Positions 34,312-45,814 are shown, counted from the first letter of the stretch. The stretch is DNA of 64,000 nucleotides from CAYNRE01 sp964399535 (GCA_964399535.1 CAYNRE010000032.1:186001-250000), one strand, 5' to 3'. Numbers and translations: made by a program. Notes: generated from the letters alone by a model not told the origin.

Positions 34312-34953
34312 CTAGCGTACCCGGCGGTAGACCGAGCGGGACGAATCGGGAAACAGGGTGCGGTTGCCGCCACCCTGCAGGTAGGCGACTAACTTCTCGG
34401 TCGGCTCACGAAACGTGACGCTCTGGACCTTGCCGTCTTCGCGCACCACTTCGCCGGCCAGCCGCCCGGAATCGACCTCGGCCGCGGCGACATCGAGCGG
34501 AATGCCCCACAACTCGAGTTGATCGCCCGAAACCCGGTAGCGCAGCAGCCAATAGGTGTGGGTCTGGGCGCGGGCCGGCTGGGAAGGCGATTCGGCCGGG
34601 TCGTCGAGCGGCAGCACCAGGTTCAGGTAGTCGTCTGAGCCGATGTGCGAGACGAAAAACCGCATTCCAAACGGCTTGGTGACCTGTTTGGTCGAAAAGT
34701 TGTGCCCGATGAGCCAAAACCGCATCAGCCCCGGCTCAACCTGGCCGGCCGTGGGGTCGAGCGGTTTCTCGGGTTCGGCGCCGACGTGGTAGTACTGCCG
34801 GTCTCCGTTGGGAAGCGTCTGTTCCCAGAGGCCGATCAACCGATCGTCGCGCTGGGCGGTGGCCGGGTCGGAGAGCGGCTGCTGCGATTCCGGAATGCAG
34901 CCGCAGGCGATGAGCAAACAGGCGGCCCAGGCCAGTCGAGTACGCAAGTTCAT
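34312..34953 (-). CDS. Lipoprotein of unknown function
   Basis: A 213-residue exported protein. MNLRTRLAWAACLLIACGC is a lipoprotein signal with Cys17 or Cys19 as the lipid-anchored residue. The mature part is a mixed fold with LIGLWEQTLPNGDRQYYHVG, MRFWLIGHNFSTKQ and THTYWLLRYRVSGDQLELWG, a beta-rich pattern like calycin or heme-type barrels, though no named family is recognised. GGGGGGAG precedes the ATG at 34953. It is third in an operon behind the YrdC-phosphatase fusion and rpiB (67 bp gap to rpiB). Confidence 0.78.
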   Translation of the reverse strand: MNLRTRLAWAACLLIACGCIPESQQPLSDPATAQRDDRLIGLWEQTLPNGDRQYYHVGAEPEKPLDPTAGQVEPGLMRFWLIGHNFSTKQVTKPFGMRFFVSHIGSDDYLNLVLPLDDPAESPSQPARAQTHTYWLLRYRVSGDQLELWGIPLDVAAAEVDSGRLAGEVVREDGKVQSVTFREPTEKLVAYLQGGGNRTLFPDSSRSVYRRVR

Positions 34954-35020
34954 GATCGCGCTCCCCCCTTGAGTAAATGAAACTGAGGGGAGGGCCCCTA
35001 CTGCGCCGGCCAAGCGACGG

Positions 35021-35473
35021 TCAGCACGACTCTTGTTGGCGCTCCAGCGCCGTGATCTTGTCGAGCCGGCGGGCATGGCGCCCTCCTTCGAACTCGGTCT
35101 TCATCCAGATTTCGACCATGCGGTCGATCAACCGTTCGCCGAGCATGTCGGCCGACAGGCAAAGCACATTCAGGTCGTTGTGCCGGCGGCTCATTTCGGC
35201 GGTCAAATCGTCGTGACAGGTGCCGGCCCGCACACCGGCGATTTTGTTGGCGGCGATACACATGCCCAGCCCGGTGCCGCAGATCAGAATTCCGCGGTCG
35301 ACTTCTCCACGGCCGACCTGGTGCGCCACGGCCGAAGCCACGTCGGGATAGTCGACGCTGTCGGTGGAATCGGTTCCCAGGTCGGTCACCTCATGGCCCA
35401 GGCGGCGCAGGGTTTCAATGACCCGATGGCGAATGGAAACGCCCCGATGGTCGCTGCCGACGGCAACACGCAT
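35021..35473 (-). CDS. rpiB: Ribose 5-phosphate isomerase B
   Basis: A 150-residue LacA/RpiB-family enzyme interconverting ribulose 5-phosphate and ribose 5-phosphate in the cytoplasm. Key segments: VGSDHRG at the N-terminus, STDSVDYPDVA, the active-site loop CGTGLGMCIAANKIAGVRAG with the catalytic Cys, and a His-containing segment CHDDLTAEMSRRHNDLNVLC. AAAGGGAT lies before the ATG at 35473, 2 bp from the end of the upstream fusion gene, so the two are surely cotranscribed. Confidence 0.92.
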   Translation of the reverse strand: MRVAVGSDHRGVSIRHRVIETLRRLGHEVTDLGTDSTDSVDYPDVASAVAHQVGRGEVDRGILICGTGLGMCIAANKIAGVRAGTCHDDLTAEMSRRHNDLNVLCLSADMLGERLIDRMVEIWMKTEFEGGRHARRLDKITALERQQESC

Positions 35474-35475
35474 GG

Positions 35476-36615
35476 TTATCCCTTTCCGGCCTTGCCACTG
35501 CCAAGATTCCAGCGATCGATCCAGCCCAACAGCTCTTGCCGCATGCGGTCGGCGCATTGCTGATAAAGCTCGAGCGGCCCTCCGATTGGGTCGGGGATAT
35601 CGTTGCGGTCGTGGCACAACAGGTGTGTGCGGTCGGCCGCCTCGGGCCACTCGGAAAGTATCGCCTGCCGATGCGATCGGGTCATCGCCAGAATATAGTC
35701 GGCGTGTTTCACCAGTTGGCTGGTGACGGGCTGCGATTCGTGCCGGTCGAGATCGACGCCTGAACCGCACATGACCCGCACCGCCTCGGGGCTGGCCCGG
35801 CCCCCGAGCATGGCGGCGACACCCGCCGACATGACCACCACGCCGTTCTGTGGAAGTTCGTCAACGCCGCACCCCAACCGCTGGGCAATCAACTGCCGAC
35901 AGAGGGCCTCGGCCATCGGGCTGCGGCAAGTATTTCCCGTACAGACGAACAGAATCATCAAGCTGGCCAACCGCTGTAAATGCGCCACGGGCACCACGCC
36001 GGCCTGCAAAACCTCGAGACCGCGGGGACTAACCCGCACGATCGACAGTTCCTGTCCGTAACGGCTGCGCCCATCGTCCACTACTAGCTGTACGGCGTCG
36101 CCCAGGTTCTGGATCACGTCGGGCGCCGTCAGCGGGAGGGGGTCGCCTACCCGCCGGGCGGGGCAGACAACGACCGGGCCCGCCATCATCCGCAGCACAT
36201 CGGCCAGCACGGGGTGGGCCGGCACGATCGTCCGCAGCCAACCATCGCCCCGCAGCCATTGCCGCACCGCGGCGGGCAGTTGGTTCAGCAAACTGTCGGA
36301 GTGGCTATCGGGCAGCGACAACGCGACCGGGCCCGGCCAGCAGCGGCGAGCCAGGCGCTGGGCCAATGGCGACAGGCCAGGCAGATAATCGAGCGCCTCG
36401 TCGGCGCTCTTGAGCACCAGCAGCGGCGCCGCCGAAGGCCCCACGGCGGCTTCCAAACGCTCGACCGCCGGAGCGGAGAGCGCCGAGGCGGCAAGCAGAT
36501 ACTCGGTCTCCGAGGGGAAGGCCACTAACTGGTTTTCGGCCAAGGCCTGCACCGCGCGATGAATCACATCCCGCGAATCGTCCGACTGGCGAAGATCAAT
36601 GACCTGCGGCGGCAT
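35476..36615 (-). CDS. YrdC-like domain fused to LMW tyrosine phosphatase
   Basis: A 379-residue fusion. Residues 1-215 are a Sua5/YciO/YrdC-like fold (AFPSETEYLLAASAL, CWPGPVALSLPD, VVCPARRVGDPLPLT, LGDAVQLVVDDGRSRYG). Residues of active TsaC (the KxR of a PTDTVYGLG-type start, and SAN-type loop) are not kept, so threonylcarbamoyl-AMP synthesis is doubtful. Residues 220-379 are a complete low-molecular-weight protein tyrosine phosphatase: Cys225 and Arg231 in VCTGNTCRS (C-x5-R) and Asp342 in IPDPIGG. The ATG is at 36615. It is the first gene of an operon with rpiB (2 bp gap) and a lipoprotein gene. Targets are unknown. Confidence 0.9.
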   Translation of the reverse strand: MPPQVIDLRQSDDSRDVIHRAVQALAENQLVAFPSETEYLLAASALSAPAVERLEAAVGPSAAPLLVLKSADEALDYLPGLSPLAQRLARRCWPGPVALSLPDSHSDSLLNQLPAAVRQWLRGDGWLRTIVPAHPVLADVLRMMAGPVVVCPARRVGDPLPLTAPDVIQNLGDAVQLVVDDGRSRYGQELSIVRVSPRGLEVLQAGVVPVAHLQRLASLMILFVCTGNTCRSPMAEALCRQLIAQRLGCGVDELPQNGVVVMSAGVAAMLGGRASPEAVRVMCGSGVDLDRHESQPVTSQLVKHADYILAMTRSHRQAILSEWPEAADRTHLLCHDRNDIPDPIGGPLELYQQCADRMRQELLGWIDRWNLGSGKAGKG

Positions 36616-36914
36616 GGATCGAAGGTCTGCCGTTGCTCGGGGGGGACTAGAAAGCGAACGCGAAAGGACGAGCGGGAAAACGCCTCACGAGCAGGTCGCC
36701 CGCGCATCTTATCCGCCGTGGCGCAAGGTGGTCAAGGCCCGGCGGTTACGATGATTGAACCGGGGCAGCTCGCCAGTTCCAGGGGGCTGCTCGAGCCACG
36801 TGCCTCAGGGCGAGCGATACAATAGTCGATTGCGCCGCCGGGCGCGGTCGCGCCCCCCACGATGTTTCTAACCACCCGCCTCCAACGTCCACGGCTTGCT
36901 TGAGTACTGCCTGC

Positions 36915-37856
36915 ATGGTCGACCCGCGACGACGAGCACTGCTTGCGACGAGGGGCCTAGGTTTGGCGGCGGCCCTGCTGTTTTCGGCCGGATGCCTAGG
37001 TTCTTTGGCCGATCCGACGACTCCCTTGGCACTTTGGGGGCGTCGCGGAGTTTCCGACGGACGATTTCAAAAGCCCCGCGCCGTAACCATCGATGCGCAC
37101 GATCGGCTTTACATCGTCGACATGACCGCCCGCATCCAGGCCTTCGACGCCGACGGCAAGTTTCTCCGGGCCTGGCGCACCCCGGAATCCAAGTTCGGGC
37201 GCCCCACGGGGTTGGCGGTGGGGCGGGGGGGCGAAATCCTGGTGGCCGACACCCATTATTTTCGCGTGTTGGGGTACAGCAACTTGGGCGAGCTCCTCTG
37301 GCAATTGGGCGGCACCGAGGGGCACGGCCCGGGCGAATTCGGCTTCGTCACCGACGTTGTCCAGGACGCCGATGGCAATTACTACGTCGGCGAGTACGGA
37401 GAATACGACCGGATTCAGAAATTCGCACCCGACCGCACCTACTTGCTGGAGTGGGGCGGCCACGGCTCGAAACCCGGGCAGTTCCAGCGACCTCAGAGCC
37501 TGGTCTTCGATCGCGAGGGACTGCTTTGGGTGGCCGACGCCTGCAACCACCGGCTCCAGGTGTTTGACAACCAGGGCCGACTGGTCAAACTCTGGGGGCA
37601 ACACGGCTCTGGGCCGGGCCAACTGGCCTATCCCTACGACCTGGCCTTTAACCAATCAGGCGAGTTGTACGTTTGCGAGTTCGGCAATCACCGCGTGCAG
37701 AAATTCACGCGCGACGGCCAATCGCTGGGCACCTGGGGGCAAAGCGGACGACAGCCCGGACAGTTCTACAACCCCTGGGGACTGGTCTGCGACAGCCAGG
37801 GGCGCCTTGACGTGTTGGACTCGAACAATCACCGCGTGCAACAAATTCAGTTCTAA
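36915..37856 (+). CDS. NHL-repeat (beta-propeller) lipoprotein
   Basis: A 313-residue exported protein. The signal includes RRRALLATRGLGLAAALLFS and AGC at Cys27, a possible lipobox. The mature part is about six NHL blades: FQKPRAVTIDAHDRLYIVDM, GRPTGLAVGRGGEILVADTH, FGFVTDVVQDADGNYYVGEY, FQRPQSLVFDREGLLWVADA, LAYPYDLAFNQSGELYVCEF and FYNPWGLVCDSQGRLDVLDS, with conserved GxxxGQF spacing between blades. Such propellers bind ligands or proteins. The ATG at 36915 is preferred over an in-frame TTG at 36900, as it starts the signal. A weak TACAAT sits at 36818. The VWA gene follows 100 bp downstream. Confidence 0.88.
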   Translation: MVDPRRRALLATRGLGLAAALLFSAGCLGSLADPTTPLALWGRRGVSDGRFQKPRAVTIDAHDRLYIVDMTARIQAFDADGKFLRAWRTPESKFGRPTGLAVGRGGEILVADTHYFRVLGYSNLGELLWQLGGTEGHGPGEFGFVTDVVQDADGNYYVGEYGEYDRIQKFAPDRTYLLEWGGHGSKPGQFQRPQSLVFDREGLLWVADACNHRLQVFDNQGRLVKLWGQHGSGPGQLAYPYDLAFNQSGELYVCEFGNHRVQKFTRDGQSLGTWGQSGRQPGQFYNPWGLVCDSQGRLDVLDSNNHRVQQIQF

Positions 37857-37956
37857 TGTGCCCGCCGGGGCTCAACCCATTGACCGCGATTCGCCCCGAC
37901 CCATGCGCCGGGCCTGGGCAGTTTGAACGGAACCCGACGCCAGCGGACCGCCACTC

Positions 37957-40900
37957 ATGGGCAACCACCGGCTCGACTTCAACAGCCCGATTTGGCTCTG
38001 GGGCCTGGCGCTGCTGCCCGTGATTTGGCTTTGGGGGCGCCGCAGCCTGGCCGGTTTGAGGGGGCCGCGACGCTGGCTGGCCCTGGGCCTGCGCTCGGCC
38101 GTGTTGGTGCTGGTGGTGCTGGGGTTGGCCGAGGTCGAGTGGGTTCGGGTCAGCGATCGGCTGACCGTGCTCCACCTGGTCGACCAATCGCTCTCGATTC
38201 CCGCCGAGCGGCGGGCCGCGCTGCGGCGCTATGTGAGCGAGGCCATTGCGCGTCACCGTCGCGATCAGGATCGAGCGGGCGTAATCGTCTTCGGCCGTGA
38301 AGCGGCGATCGAGATTCCCCCGATCGACGAGAGCATTCCCCTGGCCGAAGCGGCCGAAGCGCTGCTCGATCCCGAGTTCACCAACCTGGCCGCCGCCATG
38401 CGGCTGGCCCAGGCCTCGTTTCCCGAAGACGCCGCCAAGCGAATCGTGATCGTTTCCGACGGCAACGAAAACCTGGGCAGTGCCCTCGAGCAGGCCCGCG
38501 CGGTGGCCGCCTCGGGCGTAGGCATCGACGTGGTGCCGGTCTACTACCAGGCCCGGGGCGAGGTGGCCGTGGAAAAGGTGAGCGTGCCCAGCGAGGTGCG
38601 CTCCGGCCAGGCGTTCGACGTGCGAATCGTGCTCAGCAACGACGCGCCGCAGACCGGCGGAGCCCCGGCCGAGGTGCCCGGCCGGCTGGTCATTTCCCAG
38701 TCGATCGACGGCAAGACCTCGGTGGTGAGCGACGAACCCGTGGTTGTGGGGCCGGGCAAGCAAGTGTTTTCCGTGCGGCAAGAACTCAGCGAGGCCGCCC
38801 CCTATACCTACGAGGCCCGCTTCGTCCCCGACGATCCGGCGGCCGACGGGCTGCCGCAAAACAACCGCGCCACGGCGTTTACCCATATCCGGGGAAGCGG
38901 CCAGGTCTTGCTTCTGGAAAGCGCCGATCATCCGAACGAGTTCGCAACCCTGGCCGAGCGGCTGCGGGCATCTCAGTTGGAAGTGACCGTGCGGACCACC
39001 GACGACCTGTTCGCCAGCCTGCCGGAACTGCAACAGTTCGACAGCGTCCTCTTGGGCAACGTGCCCCGCGAGGATTTCACCGAACCGCAAATCGAAATGC
39101 TGGTCCGCAACACCGAGCAGTTGGGATGCGGGCTGGTCATGTTGGGGGGGCCCGACAGTTTTGGCGCGGGGGGCTGGACCAACACCGAACTGGAAAAGGC
39201 GATGCCGGTCGATTTCCAGATCAAGAGCGTGAAGGTGGCCCCCAAGGGTGCCTTGGCTCTGGTCATGCACGCTTCGGAAATGGCCCAGGGCAACTACTGG
39301 CAGAAAGTGATTGCCCAGGAAGCGATTCGCGCACTGGGCACGGAAGACTATTGCGGAGTGCTGCACTGGGACGGCAGCGAGAAATGGCTCTGGAACCCCC
39401 AGGCCGGACTGACCCAAGTGGGCGGCAATCGCGACCGGATGCTGGCCCGGCTCGACCGGATGGTGCCGGGCGACATGCCCGACTTCGACCCCACGCTGAT
39501 CATGGCCCGGCAGTCGTTTCAACGGCTGACCGACGTAGCGGTCAAGCACATGGTTATCATCAGCGACGGCGACCCTAGCCCACCCTCGCCCGCGGTGACC
39601 CAGAGCCTGGTGAAGGCCAAAGTTACGGTGTCGACAGTAGCCGTCGGCACCCACGGGCCGGCCGGTAGCCAGGAGCTGCGCAAACTGGCCAACAGCACCC
39701 AGGGCAAGTACTACGAGGTGCGAAACCCCCGCGCCCTGCCCCGTATTTTTCAGCGCGAAGCTCGCCGCGTGGCCACCCCGCTGCTCTACGAACAGCCCCC
39801 GCCTTTCAGCCCTCTGGCGGTTACCGACCATGAAATGATTCGCGGCCTGGGGGATCCTTTTCCGCCCCTGAAAGGCTACGTGCTAACCACGCTCAAAGAA
39901 AACCCTCTGGTGGAAGTTGCGCTGCGGGCACCTCGCCCCGCCAACGCGGAGAACAACACCGTGCTGGCGGGCTGGACCTATGGCCTGGGGCGCACCGTGG
40001 CGCTCACGACCGACCTGGGGGCCCGCTGGGCGACGGAGTGGACCGGCTGGGAGGGCTACGACAAGTTCGTCAGCCAGGTGGTCCGCTGGTCGATGCGGCC
40101 GGCCGGCCAGCCAGGCAACTTTACCGTGGCCACCGACATTCGCGACGGCCAGGGACAAATCATCATCACCAACCTCGACAAAAACGACCGCTTCGTCAAT
40201 TTGCTCGAGATGGGGGGCACCGTCGTCGGGCCAGATCTCAAGCCCCGAACCCTTCAGATCGAACAGACCGCGCCGGGGCGATACGTGGGCCAGTTTCCGG
40301 CCACCGACGCCGGCAGCTACTTCCTGCTGGTGCAACCCGGTCCGGGTCTGTCGCCGATCCGCACCGGCGTCAATGTGCCGTACTCGGCCGAGTATCGCGG
40401 GCTGGCGACCAATGCGCCGCTGCTGGAGTCGTTGGCCCAGGTGCCCGCGGCCGGAGGCCGGGCGGGCCAGTTGATCCGCGCCCGCGAAGAGATGGATCCC
40501 GCGGCACCGGGCGACGAACCGTTCAAGGCCCTGGTTTCGGCCGACTCGTTTCGGCATGACTTGCCTCGCGCCACCAGCAGCCTGCCCGCCTGGCACCTGG
40601 TGCTGTGGTTGGCGGCCACGCTCTATTTTTTCGACGTGGCGGTGCGGCGCATCAGTCTGAACTTCGACTGGCTGGCCCCCCTTTGGATGCGCCTGCGTTT
40701 GCAGTTTGCTGGTCGCGGCGCCACACTGGCTGGTCCGGAATACCTCGAGCGGCTCCGCTCGCGGAAAGCCGAGGTCAGCGATCAACTCGACCAGCAGCGT
40801 GCCAGCACGCACTTCGAGCCAACCGCCGAGGCCTTGAGCCAGTCGGCCGGGGCGGTTCCCCTGGAACCCACGCCGTCGGAAAGCTCGCCCACGCCGGCCC

Positions 40901-41006
40901 TCCCGGCCGACCCTGGTGCGCCACGCCTGACGCCACAATCCGAGGCGGAAAGCTACACCCAACGCCTGCTGAAAGCCAAAGAAAACGTATGGAAGGATCG
41001 ACCCCA

Positions 41007-41010
<4 letters not shown>
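37957..41010 (+). CDS. Large VWA membrane protein, first of the second MoxR operon
   Basis: A 1017-residue membrane protein. Two membrane segments (WLWGLALLPVIWLWG and a second at about 40-60) precede a VWA domain whose MIDAS DQSLS is at 76-80. A glutamine-amidotransferase-like region (LLLESADHPNEFATLAERLR to CGLVMLGGPDSFGAGGW) follows at about 315-425. A second VWA-like fold begins VMHASEM at about 437-442; its MIDAS Asp is His438 and the second Ser is Met442, yet VKHMVIISDGDP is kept. A C-terminal helix WHLVLWLAATLYFF anchors the end, and a Pro/Ser-rich tail follows. The last bases overlap the MoxR start (GTGA). It is likely a client of the MoxR/DUF58 pair. No metal-dependent function can be claimed for the second VWA. 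Confidence 0.85.
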
Positions 41011-42028
<1,018 letters not shown>

Positions 42029-42032
<4 letters not shown>

Positions 42033-42949
42033 GCGTGAGCACCACCGCACCGGCACCCGCGACGCCCGGCAGCGCGCCCCTGCTATCGCCCGAGTTGATG
42101 CACCAGCTCGAACGCCTGGAACTGGTCAGCCGCAAGATCTTTCGCGGCCAGACCAAGGGAGAGCGGCGCAGCCCGCGCAAGGGTCAGAGCGTGGAGTTCG
42201 CCGATTTTCGCAACTACGTGGCGGGCGACGACGTGCGGTTTATCGACTGGAATACCTACGCGCGGCTCGACCGGCTGTTCCTGAAACTGTTTCAGGAAGA
42301 GGAAGACCTGCACTTCTACACCTTGGTCGACGACAGCCCTTCGATGGAGTTCGGCCAGCCGAGCAAACTGGATTACGCCCGCCGCCTGGCCGCGGCGCTG
42401 GGCTTTGTGGGCCTGGTGCGCTCGGACCGGGTCAAGGTGGAAACCTTGTCGCAGCCCAGCCGACGCCCTTCGCCCGCCCTGCGCGGCCGGCGCAGCGCCT
42501 GGCGGCTCTTCGATCAGCTCCAGCAACTAGCGCCGGGGCCGCCTACGAGCTTGAGTACGGGCATCCGAAACTTTTGCCTGCGCAACCCGGGCAAAGGGGT
42601 GGTGGTTTTGGTGTCGGACCTGTTGGACAAGGAGGGGTTCGAAGCCGGCTTGCGCTACCTGGCGGCCCGGCAGTTCGACGTCTACGTGGTCCACCTCTTG
42701 GCCGCCGAAGAGCTGAACCCCGAGCTGGCGGGCGATTTGCGGCTGGTCGATTGCGAGGATCAACAAGTGGCCGAGATCACGGTGAGCCAGCCGCTGTTGG
42801 ACCGTTACCGGCAGACGGTCGCCATCTTTCAGCAATCGGCCCGCGATTATTGCTCGCGCCGGGCCATGTGCTACCTGCCGGCCAGCAACCAGTTTCCGTT
42901 CGAGCAGTTGGTGCTGCGCTATTTTCGCCAACGGGGGCTGGTGCGCTAA
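42029..42949 (+). CDS. DUF58 domain protein (second copy)
   Basis: A 306-residue DUF58 protein without membrane helices, unlike the copy at 11869-13077. Signature: SPRKGQSVEFADFRNYVAGD, DVRFIDWNTYARLDRLFLKL and then the VWA-like FYTLVDDSPSMEFG and VVVLVSDLLDKEG. The ATG overlaps the moxR stop by 4 bp and the BatA-like gene starts at the very next base, so translation is coupled throughout. It is thought to bridge MoxR and the VWA clients. Confidence 0.9.
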
Positions 42950-44905
42950 ATGTGGCCGCAGTGGACCAGCATGTTGTCGCCCGGGCAATGGGCCCTGTTG
43001 GCGCTGGTGCCGCCGGCGATTCTGGCGCTCTACTTTCTCAAACTGCGGCGGCGGCCGGTCGTCGTCTCGAGCACCTATCTCTGGCGGCGCTCGCTGGAAG
43101 ATCTGCACGTCAACAGCCTTTGGCAACGGCTGCGCCAGAGCTTGCTATTGTTCCTGCAGCTCTTGGCGGTGCTGCTGGCGATGCTGGCTCTGGCCCGCCC
43201 GGCCTGGCGCGGAACGCGGCTGGCCGGCGACCGATTCATTTTTCTGATCGACCATTCGGCCAGCATGACGGCCACCGACGTTGCGCCCAATCGTTTGGAA
43301 GAAGCTCGCCGCCGTGCCCTGAGTTTGCTCGACGAAATGCCCTCGGGCGCGGTCGCCATGGTGATCAGCTTTTCCGACCAGGCCCGAGTCGAGCAAGCCT
43401 TTACCGACAATCGCCGCGCGCTGAGGCGAGCCCTGGCCCAGATTGCCCCCACGCAGCGTGGCACGTCGCTGCGCGAAGCGCTGCAGGTGGCCGCCGGATT
43501 GGCCAATCCCGGCCGCGTGGCCACCGAGTCGCAAGACCTGCAAGTGGCCGACGCCCTGCCGGCCACGTTGTTGATCCTCAGCGATGGCAAATTCCCCGAT
43601 GTCTCGGGTTTCTCGCTGGGCAACCTCGAGCCGCGCTACATTCCCATCGGCCGGGCCGACACGCCCAACCTGGGGATCGTGGCCTTCCATGCCCGCCGCA
43701 ATCCGCTCGCAGAGGGGGCCGGCGAGGCCTTTGCCCGGGTGCAGAATTTCGGCCGCGAGGCAGCCACCGTCGAACTGTCGCTGGAGATGGACGGCGAATT
43801 GATCGACGCCCAACAACTCGAGATTCCCGCCGGCGAGGGAGGCTCGGCCGTGTTCGCGCTCGGGAGTCGCGAACGCGGCATCCTCACCCTACGGATTTCC
43901 TCCGACGACTCGCTGCCGCTCGACAACCAGGCCTGGTCGGTGCTCGACCCGCCCGAGCGCACCCGGGTGCTGGTGATCGGTCCGCCCAACGAACCGCTTC
44001 GCCTGGCGCTTTCGACCGGCTCGATTGCGCAAACCGCCGAGGTCACCTTTGAGTCTCCGGCGTTCGTCGCTTCGCCGGAGTATGCCCAACAATCGGAAGC
44101 GCGCAAGTTCGACCTGGTGATTTTCGACCGGGTGACGCCCCCCACTTCGCCCGAGGCGCCAGCCGTATACTTCGGCGCGCTGCCCCCCGGCGAGAGTTGG
44201 AAGGCCGGCGCCGAGATTTCGCCGCAGATTATCGACGCCAACCTGGCCCACCCGCTGCTGAACCTGCTCGAACTTTGGAACGTGGACATCGCCACGGGCT
44301 TTACGCTCGAGCCACCCGAGGGGGGCGATACGCTGCTCGAATCGCAGGCGGGCCCGATCATGGCCGTGGCCCCGCGCGGCGGATACGAAGACCTGGTGAT
44401 CGGCTTTTCGCTGGTCGACGGCGAAAGAATCAACACCAATTGGCCGCTGAGGCTCAGTTTTCCGCTATTCACCATGAACCTGCTGCGGTATTTCGGTCGC
44501 GGCGGCGAAAGCGAGATTCCAAGTTATCGCCCCGGCCAGTTGGTCGAGCTTTCCAGCGAAACGGCCGACGACCGCCTGACGGTAACCGCCCCGGGCGGGC
44601 AAGCAACCACGGTCGGGCGCAACTCGGGGGGGAAATTCGCCTTCGCTGGCACGCAAACCGTGGGGGTCTATCGCGTGGATGCCGTTGGCCAAGACCAGCG
44701 GCGGTTCAGCGTGAATTTGTTCTCGCCCGCCGAAAGCGACCTGCCCGTGCGGCCGGAGAACTCGATTCGGATCGGTTACGTAGAAGTCAAGGGTCGTGCG
44801 GGCCGCGAATCGGCACCGCGCGAGCTTTGGAAATGGCTTGCCCTGGGCGTGCTGGCGGTGCTGATGGTCGAGTGGTATATCTACAACCGCCGGGTTTACT
44901 TATAG
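42950..44905 (+). CDS. BatA-like VWA membrane protein
   Basis: A 651-residue protein. The N-terminal BatA segment has two helices (WALLALVPPAILALYFLKL and LLLFLQLLAVLLAMLALA), then a VWA domain with an intact MIDAS DHSASM (Asp101, Ser103, Ser105). RGTSLREALQVAAG and TLLILSDGKFPD complete it. A large extracytoplasmic beta-rich region (CARDB-like, RYIPIGRADTPNLGIVAFHA) follows, and a C-terminal helix LALGVLAVLMVEWYIYNRRV ends it. It is the fourth gene of the second MoxR operon, starting directly after the DUF58 stop. It probably needs MoxR/DUF58 for metal loading or folding. Confidence 0.88.
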   Translation: MWPQWTSMLSPGQWALLALVPPAILALYFLKLRRRPVVVSSTYLWRRSLEDLHVNSLWQRLRQSLLLFLQLLAVLLAMLALARPAWRGTRLAGDRFIFLIDHSASMTATDVAPNRLEEARRRALSLLDEMPSGAVAMVISFSDQARVEQAFTDNRRALRRALAQIAPTQRGTSLREALQVAAGLANPGRVATESQDLQVADALPATLLILSDGKFPDVSGFSLGNLEPRYIPIGRADTPNLGIVAFHARRNPLAEGAGEAFARVQNFGREAATVELSLEMDGELIDAQQLEIPAGEGGSAVFALGSRERGILTLRISSDDSLPLDNQAWSVLDPPERTRVLVIGPPNEPLRLALSTGSIAQTAEVTFESPAFVASPEYAQQSEARKFDLVIFDRVTPPTSPEAPAVYFGALPPGESWKAGAEISPQIIDANLAHPLLNLLELWNVDIATGFTLEPPEGGDTLLESQAGPIMAVAPRGGYEDLVIGFSLVDGERINTNWPLRLSFPLFTMNLLRYFGRGGESEIPSYRPGQLVELSSETADDRLTVTAPGGQATTVGRNSGGKFAFAGTQTVGVYRVDAVGQDQRRFSVNLFSPAESDLPVRPENSIRIGYVEVKGRAGRESAPRELWKWLALGVLAVLMVEWYIYNRRVYL

Positions 44906-45019
44906 GCGGCGGCAGGGGCCTGGCTGCTCGGGCAGCCCCCCCTTGCCCGCGAGGCGGCGACCGGCGGCTCGGCCACCGCCGATTGGGCCCCGGAGCTGGC
45001 TTCGGAGAGAAAACGGTCC

Positions 45020-45814
45020 ATGACCAAAACGAGTCGCTTGTCAGGGCGAGGCCACGATTCAAACCGTCGCCAGGAACCGCTCTCCCCGCGCGAGCGGGGC
45101 GTCTTGCGCCGACTGGTCGAAAACGACCTGATCCGCCGGGTCAGCTACGAAGACTACAAGCACAAGGTGCAGCGCGTTTACGGCGGGCCGCGCGGCGCCA
45201 TGTTGGCCGCCGCCAGCATGATTTCGCTGCACCTGCCCCTGGGCGAGCGGCTGTTTCACAAGCGCCGATTCGACCTGACCGGTTGCCGCCGGATGCTCGA
45301 TGTCGGCAGCGGCGCCGGGCAACTGGCCCAGCACCTGATCAAGTACTCCGACTCGCGGGCCCGGATTACCTGCGTCGATCTTTCGCCCGAAATGCTTCGG
45401 CGCTCACGCGGCCGGCTGCGGAATTTCGAGATGCGAGTCCGGCACGGCGTGCCGCGCCAGGGCCGGTTGGACTACGTCGTGGCCGATTTGTGCCACTTGC
45501 CCTTTCCCAGCGAAAGCTTCGACTGCATCACCTGCGGCTACGTGCTCGAGCACTTGCCCGATGCCCGGCTGGGCCTGGCCGAGTTGGCCCGGGTGCTCGA
45601 GCCGGGGGGCCGCATGTTGCTCTTGGCCACGGAAGACACCTTCAGCGGTGCCTGGACCAGCCGGCTTTGGGTTTGCCGCACCTACAACCGCAAGGAACTG
45701 GCCGACGTAAGCCATCAACTGGGGCTCGATTGGAAGCAAGAGCTCTGGTTCACCCAGTTGCACCGGCTGCTCAGGGCAGGGGGCATCTGCGTCGAAATGC
45801 AGAAAGCCCGGTAG
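45020..45814 (+). CDS. SAM-dependent methyltransferase
   Basis: A 264-residue class I methyltransferase. Motif I is MLDVGSGAGQLAQHLIK, motif II ITCVDLSPEM, and LCHLPFPSESFDCITCGYVL with EHLPDARLGLAEL and RVLEPGGRM follow. The N-terminal 60 residues are basic and helical. GGAGAG lies about 10 nt before the ATG at 45020. It follows the BatA-like gene by 114 bp on the same strand, with no terminator seen between. The substrate is unknown; the order resembles lipid or small-molecule methyltransferases. Confidence 0.88.
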   Translation: MTKTSRLSGRGHDSNRRQEPLSPRERGVLRRLVENDLIRRVSYEDYKHKVQRVYGGPRGAMLAAASMISLHLPLGERLFHKRRFDLTGCRRMLDVGSGAGQLAQHLIKYSDSRARITCVDLSPEMLRRSRGRLRNFEMRVRHGVPRQGRLDYVVADLCHLPFPSESFDCITCGYVLEHLPDARLGLAELARVLEPGGRMLLLATEDTFSGAWTSRLWVCRTYNRKELADVSHQLGLDWKQELWFTQLHRLLRAGGICVEMQKAR

